Part shown: in pieces, positions 25,033-33,864 of the stretch
How positions within the stretch are numbered: position 1 is the stretch's first letter
How the letters are laid out: each line of letters opens with the position of its first letter
Source of the DNA: Opitutia bacterium
GTDB lineage: Bacteria; Verrucomicrobiota; Verrucomicrobiae; Opitutales; UBA953
Assembly: GCA_004558035.1 (NCBI GenBank)
Contig: SFEJ01000008.1
Span: 1 to 64,000, forward strand
DNA length: 64,000 nt
Direction of reading: 5' to 3'
Notes under the pieces: generated by a model
Seen by the model: the letters and a program-made list of their open reading frames with translations, nothing else
Database searches by the model: none
Told to the model about the DNA's origin: nothing
Program-made: the position numbers and the translations under genes

Positions 25033-26133
25033 ATGCAGAATTTTCGACCGCTCATTTTTTCGGAAACCAGGGAAACGCTCGCGGCGGCGCTCGAGGCGCG
25101 CGGCGAAAAGCCGTTCCGCGCGACGCAGATTCTCGAATGGATCTACAAGAAACGCGTGCGCTCGTTCGACGCGATGACGAACGTTCCCGCGGGAACGCGC
25201 GCGTGGCTCGCGGAGACCTACGACTTCACGCCCGCCGAGCTCGTCGCGAAAAGCGAGCAGTCGGACGACGTCACGGAGAAGCTCCTGCTCCGCATGCGCG
25301 ACGGCGCGCTCGTCGAATGCGTGATTCTGCGCGCGCCGCAGGAAGTCGCCGGCGAGGAGCGTTCCCGCAAGACGGTGTGCATCTCCACGCAGGTGGGCTG
25401 CGCGCAGGGCTGCAGATTCTGCGCGAGCGGGCTCGCGGGCTGGAAGCGCAATCTAGACGCGGGCGAAATCGTCGCTCAGCTCATGTTCGTGTGTTGGGAG
25501 GGCGGCGACAAGGGCACGCGCGAAACGGGCTTCACGGATTTCGATAACATCGTCGTCATGGGCATGGGCGAGCCGCTGCTGAATCTCGACGCCGTGATGC
25601 GCGCGCTGCGCGTCGCGAACGCGCCGTGGGGGCTCGGCGTCGGCGCGCGCAGAATCACGATCTCCACGAGCGGCGTCGTGCCGAAGATCCGCGAGCTCGC
25701 GGACGACCCGATGCAGTTCCGCCTCGCGATCAGTCTGCACGGCGCGACGGATGAAGTGCGTTCCCGCATCATGCCCGTGAACCGCAAATGGCCGCTCGCG
25801 CAGCTCGTTCCCGCGGCGAAGGAATTTTCCGAAAAGCACGGTCGCATGATCACGCTCGAGTTCATTCTGATCGAGGACGTGAACGACTCGAACGAGCAGG
25901 CGCGCCGGCTCGCCGAAATCGCGCGCGAGCTCCACGCGCACGTGAACCTGATTCCCTACAACACCGTCGAGGGGCTGCCCTGGAAACGTCCCTCGGGCAA
26001 CCGCCAGATGCAGTTTCTGAAAACGCTCCAGGAACGCCGCGTTCCCGCGACGCTGCGCCGCGAAAAAGGCCACGACATCGACGCCGCCTGCGGCCAGCTC
26101 CGCCTTCGCCACCTCGACAAGGAAGGCGCGTAA
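25033..26133 (+). CDS. rlmN: Dual-specificity 23S rRNA/tRNA methyltransferase RlmN
   Basis: 366 residues from the ATG at 25033. The N-terminal helical accessory domain (FRATQILEWIYKKRVRSFDA) is followed by the radical-SAM cluster motif CAQGCRFCASG, GMGEPLLNLDAV, and the catalytic C-terminal Cys in DIDAACGQLR. It methylates C2 of A2503 in 23S rRNA and A37 in some tRNAs. The perfect palindrome CGTTCCCGCGGGAACG lies inside the gene, encoding VPAGT. Confidence 0.95.
   Translation: MQNFRPLIFSETRETLAAALEARGEKPFRATQILEWIYKKRVRSFDAMTNVPAGTRAWLAETYDFTPAELVAKSEQSDDVTEKLLLRMRDGALVECVILRAPQEVAGEERSRKTVCISTQVGCAQGCRFCASGLAGWKRNLDAGEIVAQLMFVCWEGGDKGTRETGFTDFDNIVVMGMGEPLLNLDAVMRALRVANAPWGLGVGARRITISTSGVVPKIRELADDPMQFRLAISLHGATDEVRSRIMPVNRKWPLAQLVPAAKEFSEKHGRMITLEFILIEDVNDSNEQARRLAEIARELHAHVNLIPYNTVEGLPWKRPSGNRQMQFLKTLQERRVPATLRREKGHDIDAACGQLRLRHLDKEGA
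25182..25197. repeat. Back-to-back copy of the iterated motif inside rlmN
   Basis: Perfect 16-bp palindrome CGTTCCCGCGGGAACG formed by two opposed copies of CGTTCCCGC sharing the central bases. It encodes VPAGT using the otherwise uncommon codons GTT, CCC and GGA. Confidence 0.85.
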
Positions 26134-26274
26134 CGACGGTTCCCGACGAGTTTTCGGGCGCCCGGCCTGCGCCGCGCGGGCTTCCGCGCGAAGTTTCTGT
26201 TCGACTTTCGGCGGCGATTGCGCAAGACTGAAGGCACATTACTTCTTCGGTCAAACCCCTACCCCATTTACCCC

Positions 26275-26946
26275 ATGAAGACAGGCGTCATTTTTGCTTG
26301 GGACGGCGTCGTCCTGAACTCCGCGGACTACCACAAACGCAGCTGGGAAGCGCTCGCGGAAGAGCACGGCTTCGTGCTGCCGTCGGGCTACCTGCGCAAG
26401 ACTTTCGGGCGCGACAACTGCGCCGTCATCACGTCCGTGCTGAACTGGACCTCGAATCCCCGCCGGGCGGAGGAGCTCGCGGAACGCAAGGAGGCGCTGA
26501 TGAGGCAGATTTTCGCGGAAGAGACGCCGGAGCCGCTCCCGGGAATCCGCACGCTGCTCAACGCGCTCAAGGAACGCGAAATTCCCTGCGCCGTCGCCTG
26601 CCCCGTCTTCCGCGAAGAAGTCGATTTCGTCCTGGAAATCCTCGGGCTGACGGGAGCGTTTTCCGCCGTCATCGCCCACGGGAACGTGCAGACGAGCGTC
26701 GGCTCTTCGGAAGCCTTTCAGCTCGCGGCGAAAGCCGTGGACCGCGCGCCGCGGGACTGCATCGCCGTGCTGAGCACGATTTCCGGCGTCGAGGCCGCGC
26801 GCGCCGCCGGCATGACGACCGTCGCCGTCGCCACCGTCAACCCGCGGGAGCTGCTCGAACGCGCCGGTGCCGACGCCGTCCTCGACAGCATGCGCGAGCT
26901 CGATGCCAGCACGATTTCCGCGCTGAGCATCCTCCGCCGCAGCTGA
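26275..26946 (+). CDS. HAD-superfamily protein lacking catalytic aspartates (probable pseudoenzyme)
   Basis: 223 residues with the full beta-phosphoglucomutase-like fold: core plus a C1 cap (SWEALAEEHGFVLPSGYLRK). Motif I reads VIFAWDGVVLNS, so the nucleophile Asp of D-x-D is Ala8. Motif II lacks the usual Ser/Thr (AVACPVF). The motif III Lys region reads QTSVGSSEAFQLA, and motif IV reads VLSTISGVEAARAAGM where D-S-x-x-G is expected. The fold-defining residues around these sites are conserved, which argues against random decay. It may be a regulatory or binding protein. The start follows a C-rich leader with a weak ribosome-binding site. Confidence 0.85.
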   Translation: MKTGVIFAWDGVVLNSADYHKRSWEALAEEHGFVLPSGYLRKTFGRDNCAVITSVLNWTSNPRRAEELAERKEALMRQIFAEETPEPLPGIRTLLNALKEREIPCAVACPVFREEVDFVLEILGLTGAFSAVIAHGNVQTSVGSSEAFQLAAKAVDRAPRDCIAVLSTISGVEAARAAGMTTVAVATVNPRELLERAGADAVLDSMRELDASTISALSILRRS

Positions 26947-27026
26947 CGCGTTCCCGCGTTTTTTGAAAAACAAGACGAATTCCGGCGCGGACAACGCTCT
27001 TTGAGACTGAATCACAACAAAAAATC

Positions 27027-27923
27027 ATGAAAAAGAAATTCGCGCTCTTCCCCTTCATCTTCGCCGCTGCGGCGTTTCTTCCCGCCTGCGCCGCGAATTC
27101 CGTGCTCTTCGACGGGCACCCCGAAAGCGTCGCCGAAGACGACGACGTCTTTTACGTCGCCTGCATCGGAAAGACGATGACGCCCACGGCGAAGGACGGC
27201 GACGGCTTCATCGCGACGATGAACGCGCGCGGGAAAATCCTCTCGCCGAACGCGTTCCCGAACGTCCGGCTCGACGCCCCCAAAGGCGCGCTCGTCGAAG
27301 ACGGCGTGCTCTACGTCGCGGACGTCGACCGCGTCGTCGGCATCAGCGTCCGCGCGGGAATCGTCGTGCGCACCTTCGATTTTTCCAAGGAAAACACGAA
27401 GTTCCTGAACGACCTCGCGGAAAAGGACGGCTTCCTTTACGTCTCGGCGACGGACATCGGCAAGATTTTCCGCATCGATCTGCGCGGCGGCGCCTATTCC
27501 GAACTGAAGACGACGGAACCGCTCGACGCGCCCAACGGTCTCGCGATCGAAGACGGCGTGCTCTACGTCGCCGAATACGCGACGGGCGCCGACGGCGCTC
27601 CCGCCGGGAAGATCAAGGCGCTGCCGCTCGGCGGAGCCGCGGGAACACCCGTGCCCGTCTCCGTCGTCCGCGACGTGCCCGGGCTTTACGACGGAATCGC
27701 GGTCGAAGAGGAGGAAGATCTGTTCGGGCGCGAGAGCGACTGGCTGTATTTTTCCGACTGGGCGGCGAACGGCAGACCCGGCGCGGTCAAAAAGATGAAT
27801 CTGCGCACGCACGAGGTGAAGGACGCCGTGAGCGTTCCCGTGAACGGTCCCGCGGACTTCATCGTCGAAGACGGGAAGATTTATCTCCCCGCAATGCTCG
27901 ACAAGAAAGTCGTCGTCGAATAA
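27027..27923 (+). CDS. SMP-30/gluconolactonase-like beta-propeller protein, probable lipoprotein
   Basis: 298 residues. The signal sequence MKKKFALFPFIFAAAAFLPA ends in LPAC, a plausible lipobox. Repeated propeller blades follow, each with a D/E-DGVLYVAD-type strand (ALVEDGVLYVADVD, EKDGFLYVSATD, AIEDGVLYVAEY, WLYFSDWA). The blade motif LDAPNGLAIEDGVLYVAE matches SMP-30/Gluconolactonase-like regions. It may hydrolyse a sugar lactone or simply bind; catalytic metal residues are not obvious. A strong terminator follows. Confidence 0.7.
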   Translation: MKKKFALFPFIFAAAAFLPACAANSVLFDGHPESVAEDDDVFYVACIGKTMTPTAKDGDGFIATMNARGKILSPNAFPNVRLDAPKGALVEDGVLYVADVDRVVGISVRAGIVVRTFDFSKENTKFLNDLAEKDGFLYVSATDIGKIFRIDLRGGAYSELKTTEPLDAPNGLAIEDGVLYVAEYATGADGAPAGKIKALPLGGAAGTPVPVSVVRDVPGLYDGIAVEEEEDLFGRESDWLYFSDWAANGRPGAVKKMNLRTHEVKDAVSVPVNGPADFIVEDGKIYLPAMLDKKVVVE

Positions 27924-27958
27924 AGCCCGCCGCCCTGCTCCGCGCCTTCCGCGCGCGC

Positions 27959-27995
27959 AAAAAAAAAGCGTTCCCGCGCGGGAACGCTTTTTTTG
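27959..27995. terminator. Bidirectional terminator made of an inverted pair of the iterated motif
   Basis: AAAAAAAGCGTTCCCGC is followed by GCGGGAACGCTTTTTTT, so the stem consists of two exact motif copies (27969-27986). It separates the convergent SMP-30-like and MFS genes. Confidence 0.9.
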
Positions 27996-28011
27996 CGGAT
28001 GCTCCGGAATC

Positions 28012-29808
28012 TCAGAGCTTCTTTTTGCCTTCGAAGTGCGCTTCGATTTCTTCGAGCGTGCGGCCCTTCGTTTCCGGCAGGAAGAACACGGCCGTGATCC
28101 AGTAGATCACCGTGCAGCCCGCGCAGAAGAAGAAGATCGTCGAATACCCGAAGTTGCCCACGACCGGCAGGAACGTTCCCGCGATGACCGTCGAGACGCC
28201 CTGGTTGATCAGCAGCGCGATCGACATGCCCATCGCGCGGATGCGGTTCGGCATGAGTTCGGAGAGCGCGAGCCAGACGCACACGCCCGGCCCGACCGCG
28301 TACGCCGCGATGAAGATCGCGAAGAACAGCGTCGCGAACCAGCCGTTCGCCTCGCTCGGAAGCGGACCGACTTCAAAGGACTTGACCTCGAAGGTTTGCC
28401 CTTCTTCGTACGGCACCTTGATTTCGAGCTCGTCCGCCGGGGTGTCCTCGCGGACGACGAGCGTCTTGACGTTCATGTCGCCGTTGACCGTGTACACGAA
28501 CTTCACCTGCGCGGGAACGAACGTTTCCGTCTTCATCAGCGCCTGCGCCTGTTCCTTCGTCATCTGCGAATAATACGCGTACTTGACGAGGTGCGTCTTC
28601 GCGTCGCCGTTTTCGTCGACCTCCTCGAGGCCGGTCTTTTCGTTGACGATGACTTCCGTGCGCTCAAAACCTCGCGCCGCAGGATTGAGCGTGTCCGTGA
28701 AGTTCTGCATCTTGCTTTCCGCGTTGAGGAAGAGCGCGGCGACGCCGATCAGACCGACGATGATGCCGGTGGTGCCGACGGTGAGCAGGAACTTGCGGCC
28801 CTTGCGGTCCACGAGCACCATCGCGACGATCGTCATCACCATGTTGAGAATCTTGACGACGAGGTCGCCCTGGTTCGCGACGGATCCGTCGAGACCGGCC
28901 TGCTTCAGCACGTCGACGATGTAGGCGAGCACGGAATTGATGCCCGTCGCCTGATTGCACGCGAGAATGATGACCGCGAGCACGAACGGCACGATGTATT
29001 TCTTCTGGAGAAGGGAATCCTTCGGGGCGTCCGCCTTCTTGTCGGCGGCGGCTTCCTCGGCGGAAGCGGAACCCATTTCGTCGATCTCCTTCCGCGCTTC
29101 GGCTTCGCCGCGGGAACGCGCGAGCGCCTTCAGGGCGTCGGCGATGCGGTTTTTCTTGTAAAGCCAGCGGGCGGATTCGGAGATGAACAGCGCGCCGAAC
29201 GAGAAGATCACGCCCGGAACCGCGCAGGCCCAGAAGATCGCGCGCCACGCGAAGTTCTTTTCGGCGAGAATCGCCGCGCCGCGCTCGGCGACCGTGGCGT
29301 ATTCCGCGGAGGAGACCGCTTCGACCTGGCTCGCGAAGTAAAGACCGACCGCCGCCGCGAACACGAGGCCGACCGTCAGCATGAACTGGAACATGCCCGT
29401 GCCGAAGCCGCGCTTGTCCGCCGTGAGGCATTCCGCGAGATAGAGCGGAACGACGACGCCGATGAGACCCGCCGCCGCGCCCTGCAGAATGCGGCCCGCG
29501 ACCAGCCAGTAGAAGCCTTCCGGCACGCAGATGACGGGAACGGAGAGCACGAAGCACACGCCCGCCAGAATCATGATTTTCTTGCGCCCGAACAGGTCGG
29601 AAAGCGCTCCCGCGAACAGCGAGGAGAGCACCGAACCGAGCAGCACCGCCGCGACCACCGTGGAGAGCTGGCCGGGCGTGTAGTTCGTCGTCGCCTGCAG
29701 ATAAGGAAGCGCGCCGGCGATGACGCCGACGTCGATCCCGTACAGGAGACCGCCGAGACCTGCGATGAACAGCAGGTATTTGTTATAGATCGAGGTTGAT
29801 TTGGACAT
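28012..29808 (-). CDS. MFS sugar porter with a large extra loop
   Basis: 598 residues, against about 480 for XylE-like porters. Twelve helices are recognisable, with sugar-porter signatures DLFGRKKIMI, GRILQGAAAGLIGVVVPLYL, QATGINSVLAYIVDVL and FFLPETKGRTLEEIE. Between helices 9 and 10 there is an insertion of about 120 residues (from ESKMQNFTDTLN to VGPLPSEANG) that is hydrophilic and predicted outside the membrane. The substrate is probably a monosaccharide taken up with protons. The gene has its own promoter, divergent from glgC. Confidence 0.88.
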   Translation of the reverse strand: MSKSTSIYNKYLLFIAGLGGLLYGIDVGVIAGALPYLQATTNYTPGQLSTVVAAVLLGSVLSSLFAGALSDLFGRKKIMILAGVCFVLSVPVICVPEGFYWLVAGRILQGAAAGLIGVVVPLYLAECLTADKRGFGTGMFQFMLTVGLVFAAAVGLYFASQVEAVSSAEYATVAERGAAILAEKNFAWRAIFWACAVPGVIFSFGALFISESARWLYKKNRIADALKALARSRGEAEARKEIDEMGSASAEEAAADKKADAPKDSLLQKKYIVPFVLAVIILACNQATGINSVLAYIVDVLKQAGLDGSVANQGDLVVKILNMVMTIVAMVLVDRKGRKFLLTVGTTGIIVGLIGVAALFLNAESKMQNFTDTLNPAARGFERTEVIVNEKTGLEEVDENGDAKTHLVKYAYYSQMTKEQAQALMKTETFVPAQVKFVYTVNGDMNVKTLVVREDTPADELEIKVPYEEGQTFEVKSFEVGPLPSEANGWFATLFFAIFIAAYAVGPGVCVWLALSELMPNRIRAMGMSIALLINQGVSTVIAGTFLPVVGNFGYSTIFFFCAGCTVIYWITAVFFLPETKGRTLEEIEAHFEGKKKL

Positions 29809-29837
29809 AAGTTTTCTTGGGATGAATAAAGTCCGCG

Positions 29838-29866
29838 AGGATAGCGTTCCCGCCCCCGCACTTCAA
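29838..29866 (-). promoter_or_regulatory. Sigma-70-like promoter of the MFS sugar porter
   Basis: On the minus strand TTGAAG and TATCCT with a 17-nt spacer, about 30 nt upstream of the start codon. The spacer contains the iterated motif GCGGGAACG. Confidence 0.55.
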
Positions 29867-29916
29867 GCACCAAAAGCCGCGAGGGCGATAAAAAACGCGC
29901 TTTCTCGAAATTTTTC

Positions 29917-29944
29917 TTGCGCGAAACCCCGGAATCTCTATGCT
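29917..29944 (+). promoter_or_regulatory. Possible glgC promoter
   Basis: TTGCGC and TATGCT with a 16-nt spacer, 65 nt upstream of the glgC ATG, divergent from the MFS promoter. Confidence 0.4.
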
Positions 29945-30009
29945 GAAACGGCGTTCGGACTTCGGTCCGTGCTCCATTTCAACCAAATTCCATTACTCCA
30001 AAACAAATC

Positions 30010-31311
30010 ATGGCAACCTCAAAAGTAGTATGCGTCATCATGGGCGGCGGCCGCGGCACCCGTCTCTATCCTTTAACGGCAGCCCGCTGCAAACCGGCGG
30101 TCCCGCTCGCGGGCAAATATCGTCTCATCGACATCCCGATCAGCAACTGCCTCAACTCCGGCTACAACACGATCTGCGTGCTCACGCAGTTCAACACGGC
30201 CTCGCTGCACAGCCACATCCAGCGCACGTACAAGTTCGACGCTTTCGGCAAGGGCTACGTGGACATTCTCGCCGCGGAACAGAACATGGAGAGCGAAGCC
30301 TGGTACCAGGGCACGGCGGACGCGGTGCGCCACAACCTCCAACACTTCAATCTGAAGGACGACGACTACGTCCTCATTCTCTCGGGCGACCAGCTTTTCC
30401 GCATGGACTTCCGTCCGATGATCCTCCAGCACATCCAGAGCCACGCGGACGTCACCATCGCCGCCAAGGCTATGCCGAAGGCGGAAGTCTCCGCGCTCGG
30501 CGTCATGCGCGTCAAGGAAGACTCCGAAATCACGGAATTCGTCGAAAAGCCGAAAGACCCGAAGGTCATCGACTCGCTCGTCATTCACGGGCCTCTGCGC
30601 GACGCCCTCTCCGACAAGTCGAACGCGGAATACTGCCTCGCCTCGATGGGCATCTACGTCTTCTCCGGCAAATTCCTCCGCGAAGCCCTCAACAACGACA
30701 TGAAGGACTTCGGCAAGGAAGTCATCCCCGGCCTGCTCGGCAAGAAGAAGCTCGTCGCGCACGTCTTCGACAGCTATTGGGAAGACATCGGTACCGTCCG
30801 CGCCTTCTGGGAAACGAATCTTTCGCTCACGGATCCGGTCCCGCCGTTCGATTTCTTCGATGAAGTCGCGCCGATCTACACGCACGACCGCCTCCTGCCC
30901 GCCGCCAAGCTGAACGGCTGCACGCTCGAACGCGTCATCATGGGCGAAGGCGCCATCGTCACGCACGCGAAGCTGAACCGCTGCGTCATCGGCGTCCGCG
31001 CCGTCGTCGACGAAGGCTCCACGCTCGAAAACGTCGTCCACATGGGCGCGGACTATTACGAGACGCTGGAGGAAATCGCCGCCTGCCGCGCGGCGGGAAC
31101 GCCCATCGTCGGCATCGGGCCGAACTGCATCATCCGCAACGCCATCATCGACAAGAACGCCCGCATCGGCGCGAACTGCAAGCTCACGCCCGAAGGCGTC
31201 GAAGACGGCTGGGAAACCGAACAGCTCTGCGTCCGCGACGGCGTGCTCATCGTCAAGAAGGACGCGGTCGTTCCCGCGGGAACGGTTCTCGGCAAATTCT
31301 CCGACAAATAA
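30010..31311 (+). CDS. glgC: Glucose-1-phosphate adenylyltransferase (ADP-glucose pyrophosphorylase)
   Basis: 433 residues. The nucleotidyltransferase domain starts with IMGGGRGTRLYPLTAARCKP and has the active-site strand YVLILSGDQLFRMDF and SMGIYVFSGKFL; a left-handed beta-helix of hexapeptide repeats forms the C-terminus (CTLERVIMGEGAIVTHAKLN, NAIIDKNARIGANCKL). It makes ADP-glucose for glycogen synthesis. The length and lack of gaps suggest an active bacterial or cyanobacterial-type enzyme. radC starts 6 nt downstream. Confidence 0.94.
   Translation: MATSKVVCVIMGGGRGTRLYPLTAARCKPAVPLAGKYRLIDIPISNCLNSGYNTICVLTQFNTASLHSHIQRTYKFDAFGKGYVDILAAEQNMESEAWYQGTADAVRHNLQHFNLKDDDYVLILSGDQLFRMDFRPMILQHIQSHADVTIAAKAMPKAEVSALGVMRVKEDSEITEFVEKPKDPKVIDSLVIHGPLRDALSDKSNAEYCLASMGIYVFSGKFLREALNNDMKDFGKEVIPGLLGKKKLVAHVFDSYWEDIGTVRAFWETNLSLTDPVPPFDFFDEVAPIYTHDRLLPAAKLNGCTLERVIMGEGAIVTHAKLNRCVIGVRAVVDEGSTLENVVHMGADYYETLEEIAACRAAGTPIVGIGPNCIIRNAIIDKNARIGANCKLTPEGVEDGWETEQLCVRDGVLIVKKDAVVPAGTVLGKFSDK
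31269..31284. repeat. Back-to-back copy of the iterated motif in the 3' end of glgC
   Basis: Perfect palindrome CGTTCCCGCGGGAACG, identical to the one at 25182-25197, here encoding VPAGT near the protein C-terminus. Confidence 0.85.
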
Positions 31312-31317
31312 GGGACG

Positions 31318-32025
31318 ATGTCCGCGGAAAACGGACAACCCTCTCCGATGCGCCCCCGCGAACGGCTCGACCGTCGCGGGGCGCGTTGTCTCGGGGACGC
31401 GGAAGTGCTCGCCGTCCTGCTCGAGGTCGGCGACTCCAAAACCCCTCCGCTCGAAGCGGCGCGCGCCCTGCTCGACCGCACGGACGGCTCGCTCTACCGG
31501 CTTTCCCGCTGGGCGGTTTCCGATTTCGTCGACGCGGGGCTCGGCTGGAAACGGGCCTGCAGCCTCGCCGCCGCCTTCGAGCTCGCGCGCCGCTTCGAAG
31601 ACAGGCGCGAGTTCTCCGCGCCGATTTCGGGTTCCCGCGACGTCTTCGAATTCTTCGAAAAACGCGCGCTCCCGCTCGACCGGGAATCCTGCTGGATTCT
31701 CTCTCTCGACGTCAAGCTTCGGCCGCTGCGCTACGACGAAGTCTCGGCGGGCACGGCGAACGGCTCGCTCTTTCATCCGCGCGACTTTCTCCGCCCGGCG
31801 GTCCGCTGCAACGCGGAATGCGTCGTTCTCGTCCACAATCATCCGAGCGGCGACTCCACGCCCAGCTCGAGCGACGTGAGGATCACGAAAAAGCTCGCCG
31901 AGGCCGCCGCGACGCTGGACATCCGCCTGATCGACCACGTGATCATCGGCAGACGCAACATCCCGCCCCACCTCGAAGGCTACTTCTCCTTCGCGGACTC
32001 GGGTCTCCTCAAAACCGCTCCCTGA
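31318..32025 (+). CDS. radC: RadC-family JAB/MPN metalloprotein
   Basis: 235 residues. An N-terminal helix-hairpin-helix-like region (RLDRRGARCLGDAEVLAVLL) is followed by the JAMM motif VLVHNHPSGDSTPSSSDVRI and an upstream catalytic Glu region (YDEVSAGTANGSLFHPRDFL). RadC proteins are widespread; a direct repair role is doubtful. It lies 6 nt after glgC and is probably co-transcribed with it. Confidence 0.88.
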   Translation: MSAENGQPSPMRPRERLDRRGARCLGDAEVLAVLLEVGDSKTPPLEAARALLDRTDGSLYRLSRWAVSDFVDAGLGWKRACSLAAAFELARRFEDRREFSAPISGSRDVFEFFEKRALPLDRESCWILSLDVKLRPLRYDEVSAGTANGSLFHPRDFLRPAVRCNAECVVLVHNHPSGDSTPSSSDVRITKKLAEAAATLDIRLIDHVIIGRRNIPPHLEGYFSFADSGLLKTAP

Positions 32026-32104
32026 CGCGCGCGCGGCGCCTCTTTTCCGAAAACCGCTGGACGAGGACGGGTTTTCCCGTTTCGAACGGCTTCCCCTTCC
32101 CGGA

Positions 32105-32133
32105 TTGACAAGACGGAGCGGTTTTTGATTTAT
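32105..32133 (+). promoter_or_regulatory. Possible promoter for the KAS-ACP operon
   Basis: TTGACA at 32105 followed 17 nt later by ATTTAT at 32128, with the KAS start codon at 32157. The -35 is consensus and the -10 weak. Confidence 0.45.
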
Positions 32134-32156
32134 TGGCTGTTCATACATTTTTCGGC

Positions 32157-33395
32157 ATGGACAACCTCCCTCGCATCGTCATCACCGGCGTCGGTCTCAC
32201 CGCGCCAAACGGGAACTCGCTCGCGGAATTCCGGGCGAACCTGCTCGCCGGACGCGCGCGCATTCGGGAAATAGACGTCCGCTACATGGGCAAGCAGCCC
32301 GCCGGAATCTGCGATTTCGACGCGACGCGCCACCAGAAGCGCCGCGAACTGCGCACCTCCACCCGCGCCGGTTCCATCGCCATCTACTGCGCGCACGAAG
32401 CGGTCTTCGACGCGAACATCGACTTCGCGAACGTGGACAAGTCGCGCGTCGGCGTCTACGTCGGCATCACCGAACACGGGAACGTCGAGACCGAAAACGA
32501 AGTCTACAACATTTCGCTTTTCAACAACGACACCAAGTACTGGACGCACCACCACAATCCGCGCACCGTCGCGAACAATCCCGCGGGCGAAGTCACCATC
32601 AACATGGGCATCACCGGGCCGCACTACACGATCGGCGCGGCGTGCGCGGCGGGCAACGCGGGGCTGATCCAGGCGGCGCAGATGCTCCAGCTCGGCGAAG
32701 TCGATCTCGCGATCGCGGGCGGCGTCTCCGAATCGCCGCACACTTTCGGCATCTTCGCGGGCTTCAAGAATCAGACCGCCCTCGCCCACCACGCCGATCC
32801 GAACAAGGCCTCGCGCCCCTTCGACAAGGCGCGCAACGGCATCGTCATTTCCGAAGGCGGCTGCCTTTACACGCTCGAACGCCTCGACGACGCCCGCCGC
32901 CGCGGCGCGCGCATCCTCGCGGAAATCGTCGGCTGGCACATGAACTCCGACGCGGGCGACACCGTGCTGCCCGATCCCGTCCGCCAGGCGGAATGCATGC
33001 GCGCCGCCCTGAAGCGCGCGAAAATCGCCCCGCAGGACATCGACATCATCAGCACGCACGCCACGGGAACGGGCAAAGGCGACGTCCAGGAAATGATTTC
33101 CATGCGCGACGTCTTCCGCGACTGCCCGACGACCTACGTCAACAACACCAAGGGCTTCATCGGGCACTGCATGGGCGCCGCGGGAACGCTCGAACTCGCC
33201 GGAAACCTGCCCGCGTTCGAGGACGGGCTCGTCCACCCCTGCGTCAACATCGACGAACTCGATCCCGACTGCGCCATCGACGGCCTCGTCATCGGCGAGC
33301 CCAGACGCGCGGAAAAAGTCGAATACATCCTCAACAATTCCTTCGGCATGCTCGGCATCAACTCCACGCTGATCGTGAAGAAATTTTCCGAGTGA
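32157..33395 (+). CDS. Beta-ketoacyl-ACP synthase (FabF-like)
   Basis: 412 residues from the ATG at 32157. The thiolase-fold catalytic triad is visible: Cys in IGAACAAGNAGLIQAAQMLQ, His in STHATGTGKGD, and His in TKGFIGHCMGAAGTLELAGN; NNSFGMLGINSTLI closes the site. It condenses malonyl-ACP with an acyl-ACP. The immediate downstream ACP gene and the later acyl-ACP synthetase suggest a dedicated lipid or fatty-acyl pathway, but the core housekeeping FabF cannot be excluded. Confidence 0.9.
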   Translation: MDNLPRIVITGVGLTAPNGNSLAEFRANLLAGRARIREIDVRYMGKQPAGICDFDATRHQKRRELRTSTRAGSIAIYCAHEAVFDANIDFANVDKSRVGVYVGITEHGNVETENEVYNISLFNNDTKYWTHHHNPRTVANNPAGEVTINMGITGPHYTIGAACAAGNAGLIQAAQMLQLGEVDLAIAGGVSESPHTFGIFAGFKNQTALAHHADPNKASRPFDKARNGIVISEGGCLYTLERLDDARRRGARILAEIVGWHMNSDAGDTVLPDPVRQAECMRAALKRAKIAPQDIDIISTHATGTGKGDVQEMISMRDVFRDCPTTYVNNTKGFIGHCMGAAGTLELAGNLPAFEDGLVHPCVNIDELDPDCAIDGLVIGEPRRAEKVEYILNNSFGMLGINSTLIVKKFSE

Positions 33396-33428
33396 AAGAC
33401 CTTTCAAACCTACACAACCCATAAAAAA

Positions 33429-33686
33429 ATGACCGCAGAAGACATCAAAAAAATCGTTCTCGACATCGTCGCCGACATCGCGCCGGACGAAGACCTCTCC
33501 GCCGTGAAGCCGGACGTCAAGCTCCGCGACCAGCTCAGCCTCGATTCGATGGACTTCCTCGACATCGTCATGGAACTCCGCAAAAAACACGGCATCGAGG
33601 TGCCGGAGGCGGACTACCCGCGCCTCGCTTCGCTCGACAGCTGCGCGGAATACCTGGCGCCGAAATTCGCCGAAAAAGGACTCTGA
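33429..33686 (+). CDS. Acyl carrier protein
   Basis: 85 residues, acidic. The phosphopantetheine attachment Ser is in QLSLDSMDFLDIVMELRKKH, preceded by LSAVKPDVKLRD. The usual DSLD is DSMD here. It carries acyl intermediates for the synthase 33 nt upstream. A strong terminator follows. Confidence 0.9.
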   Translation: MTAEDIKKIVLDIVADIAPDEDLSAVKPDVKLRDQLSLDSMDFLDIVMELRKKHGIEVPEADYPRLASLDSCAEYLAPKFAEKGL

Positions 33687-33697
33687 TTCCTTCCCGC

Positions 33698-33741
33698 AAA
33701 AAACGCGCGCGCGACCACCCGACGGCCGCGCGCGTTTTTTT
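33698..33741 (+). terminator. Rho-independent terminator after the ACP gene
   Basis: AAAAAACGCGCGCG and the distal GCGCGCGTTTTTTT pair around a loop of about 15 nt, ending in seven T. Confidence 0.75.
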
Positions 33742-33864
33742 GCGCCCGAAGCATTCCCGCGCCGCGGGATTTCGCGGAAACTTTACTCTCGGCAAAGGGA
33801 GCGGAGGCGGTTAGAATCGCGGCAGAAAATTTTTCATCGGCGTTTTCGCCTTTCAATCGTCCTC

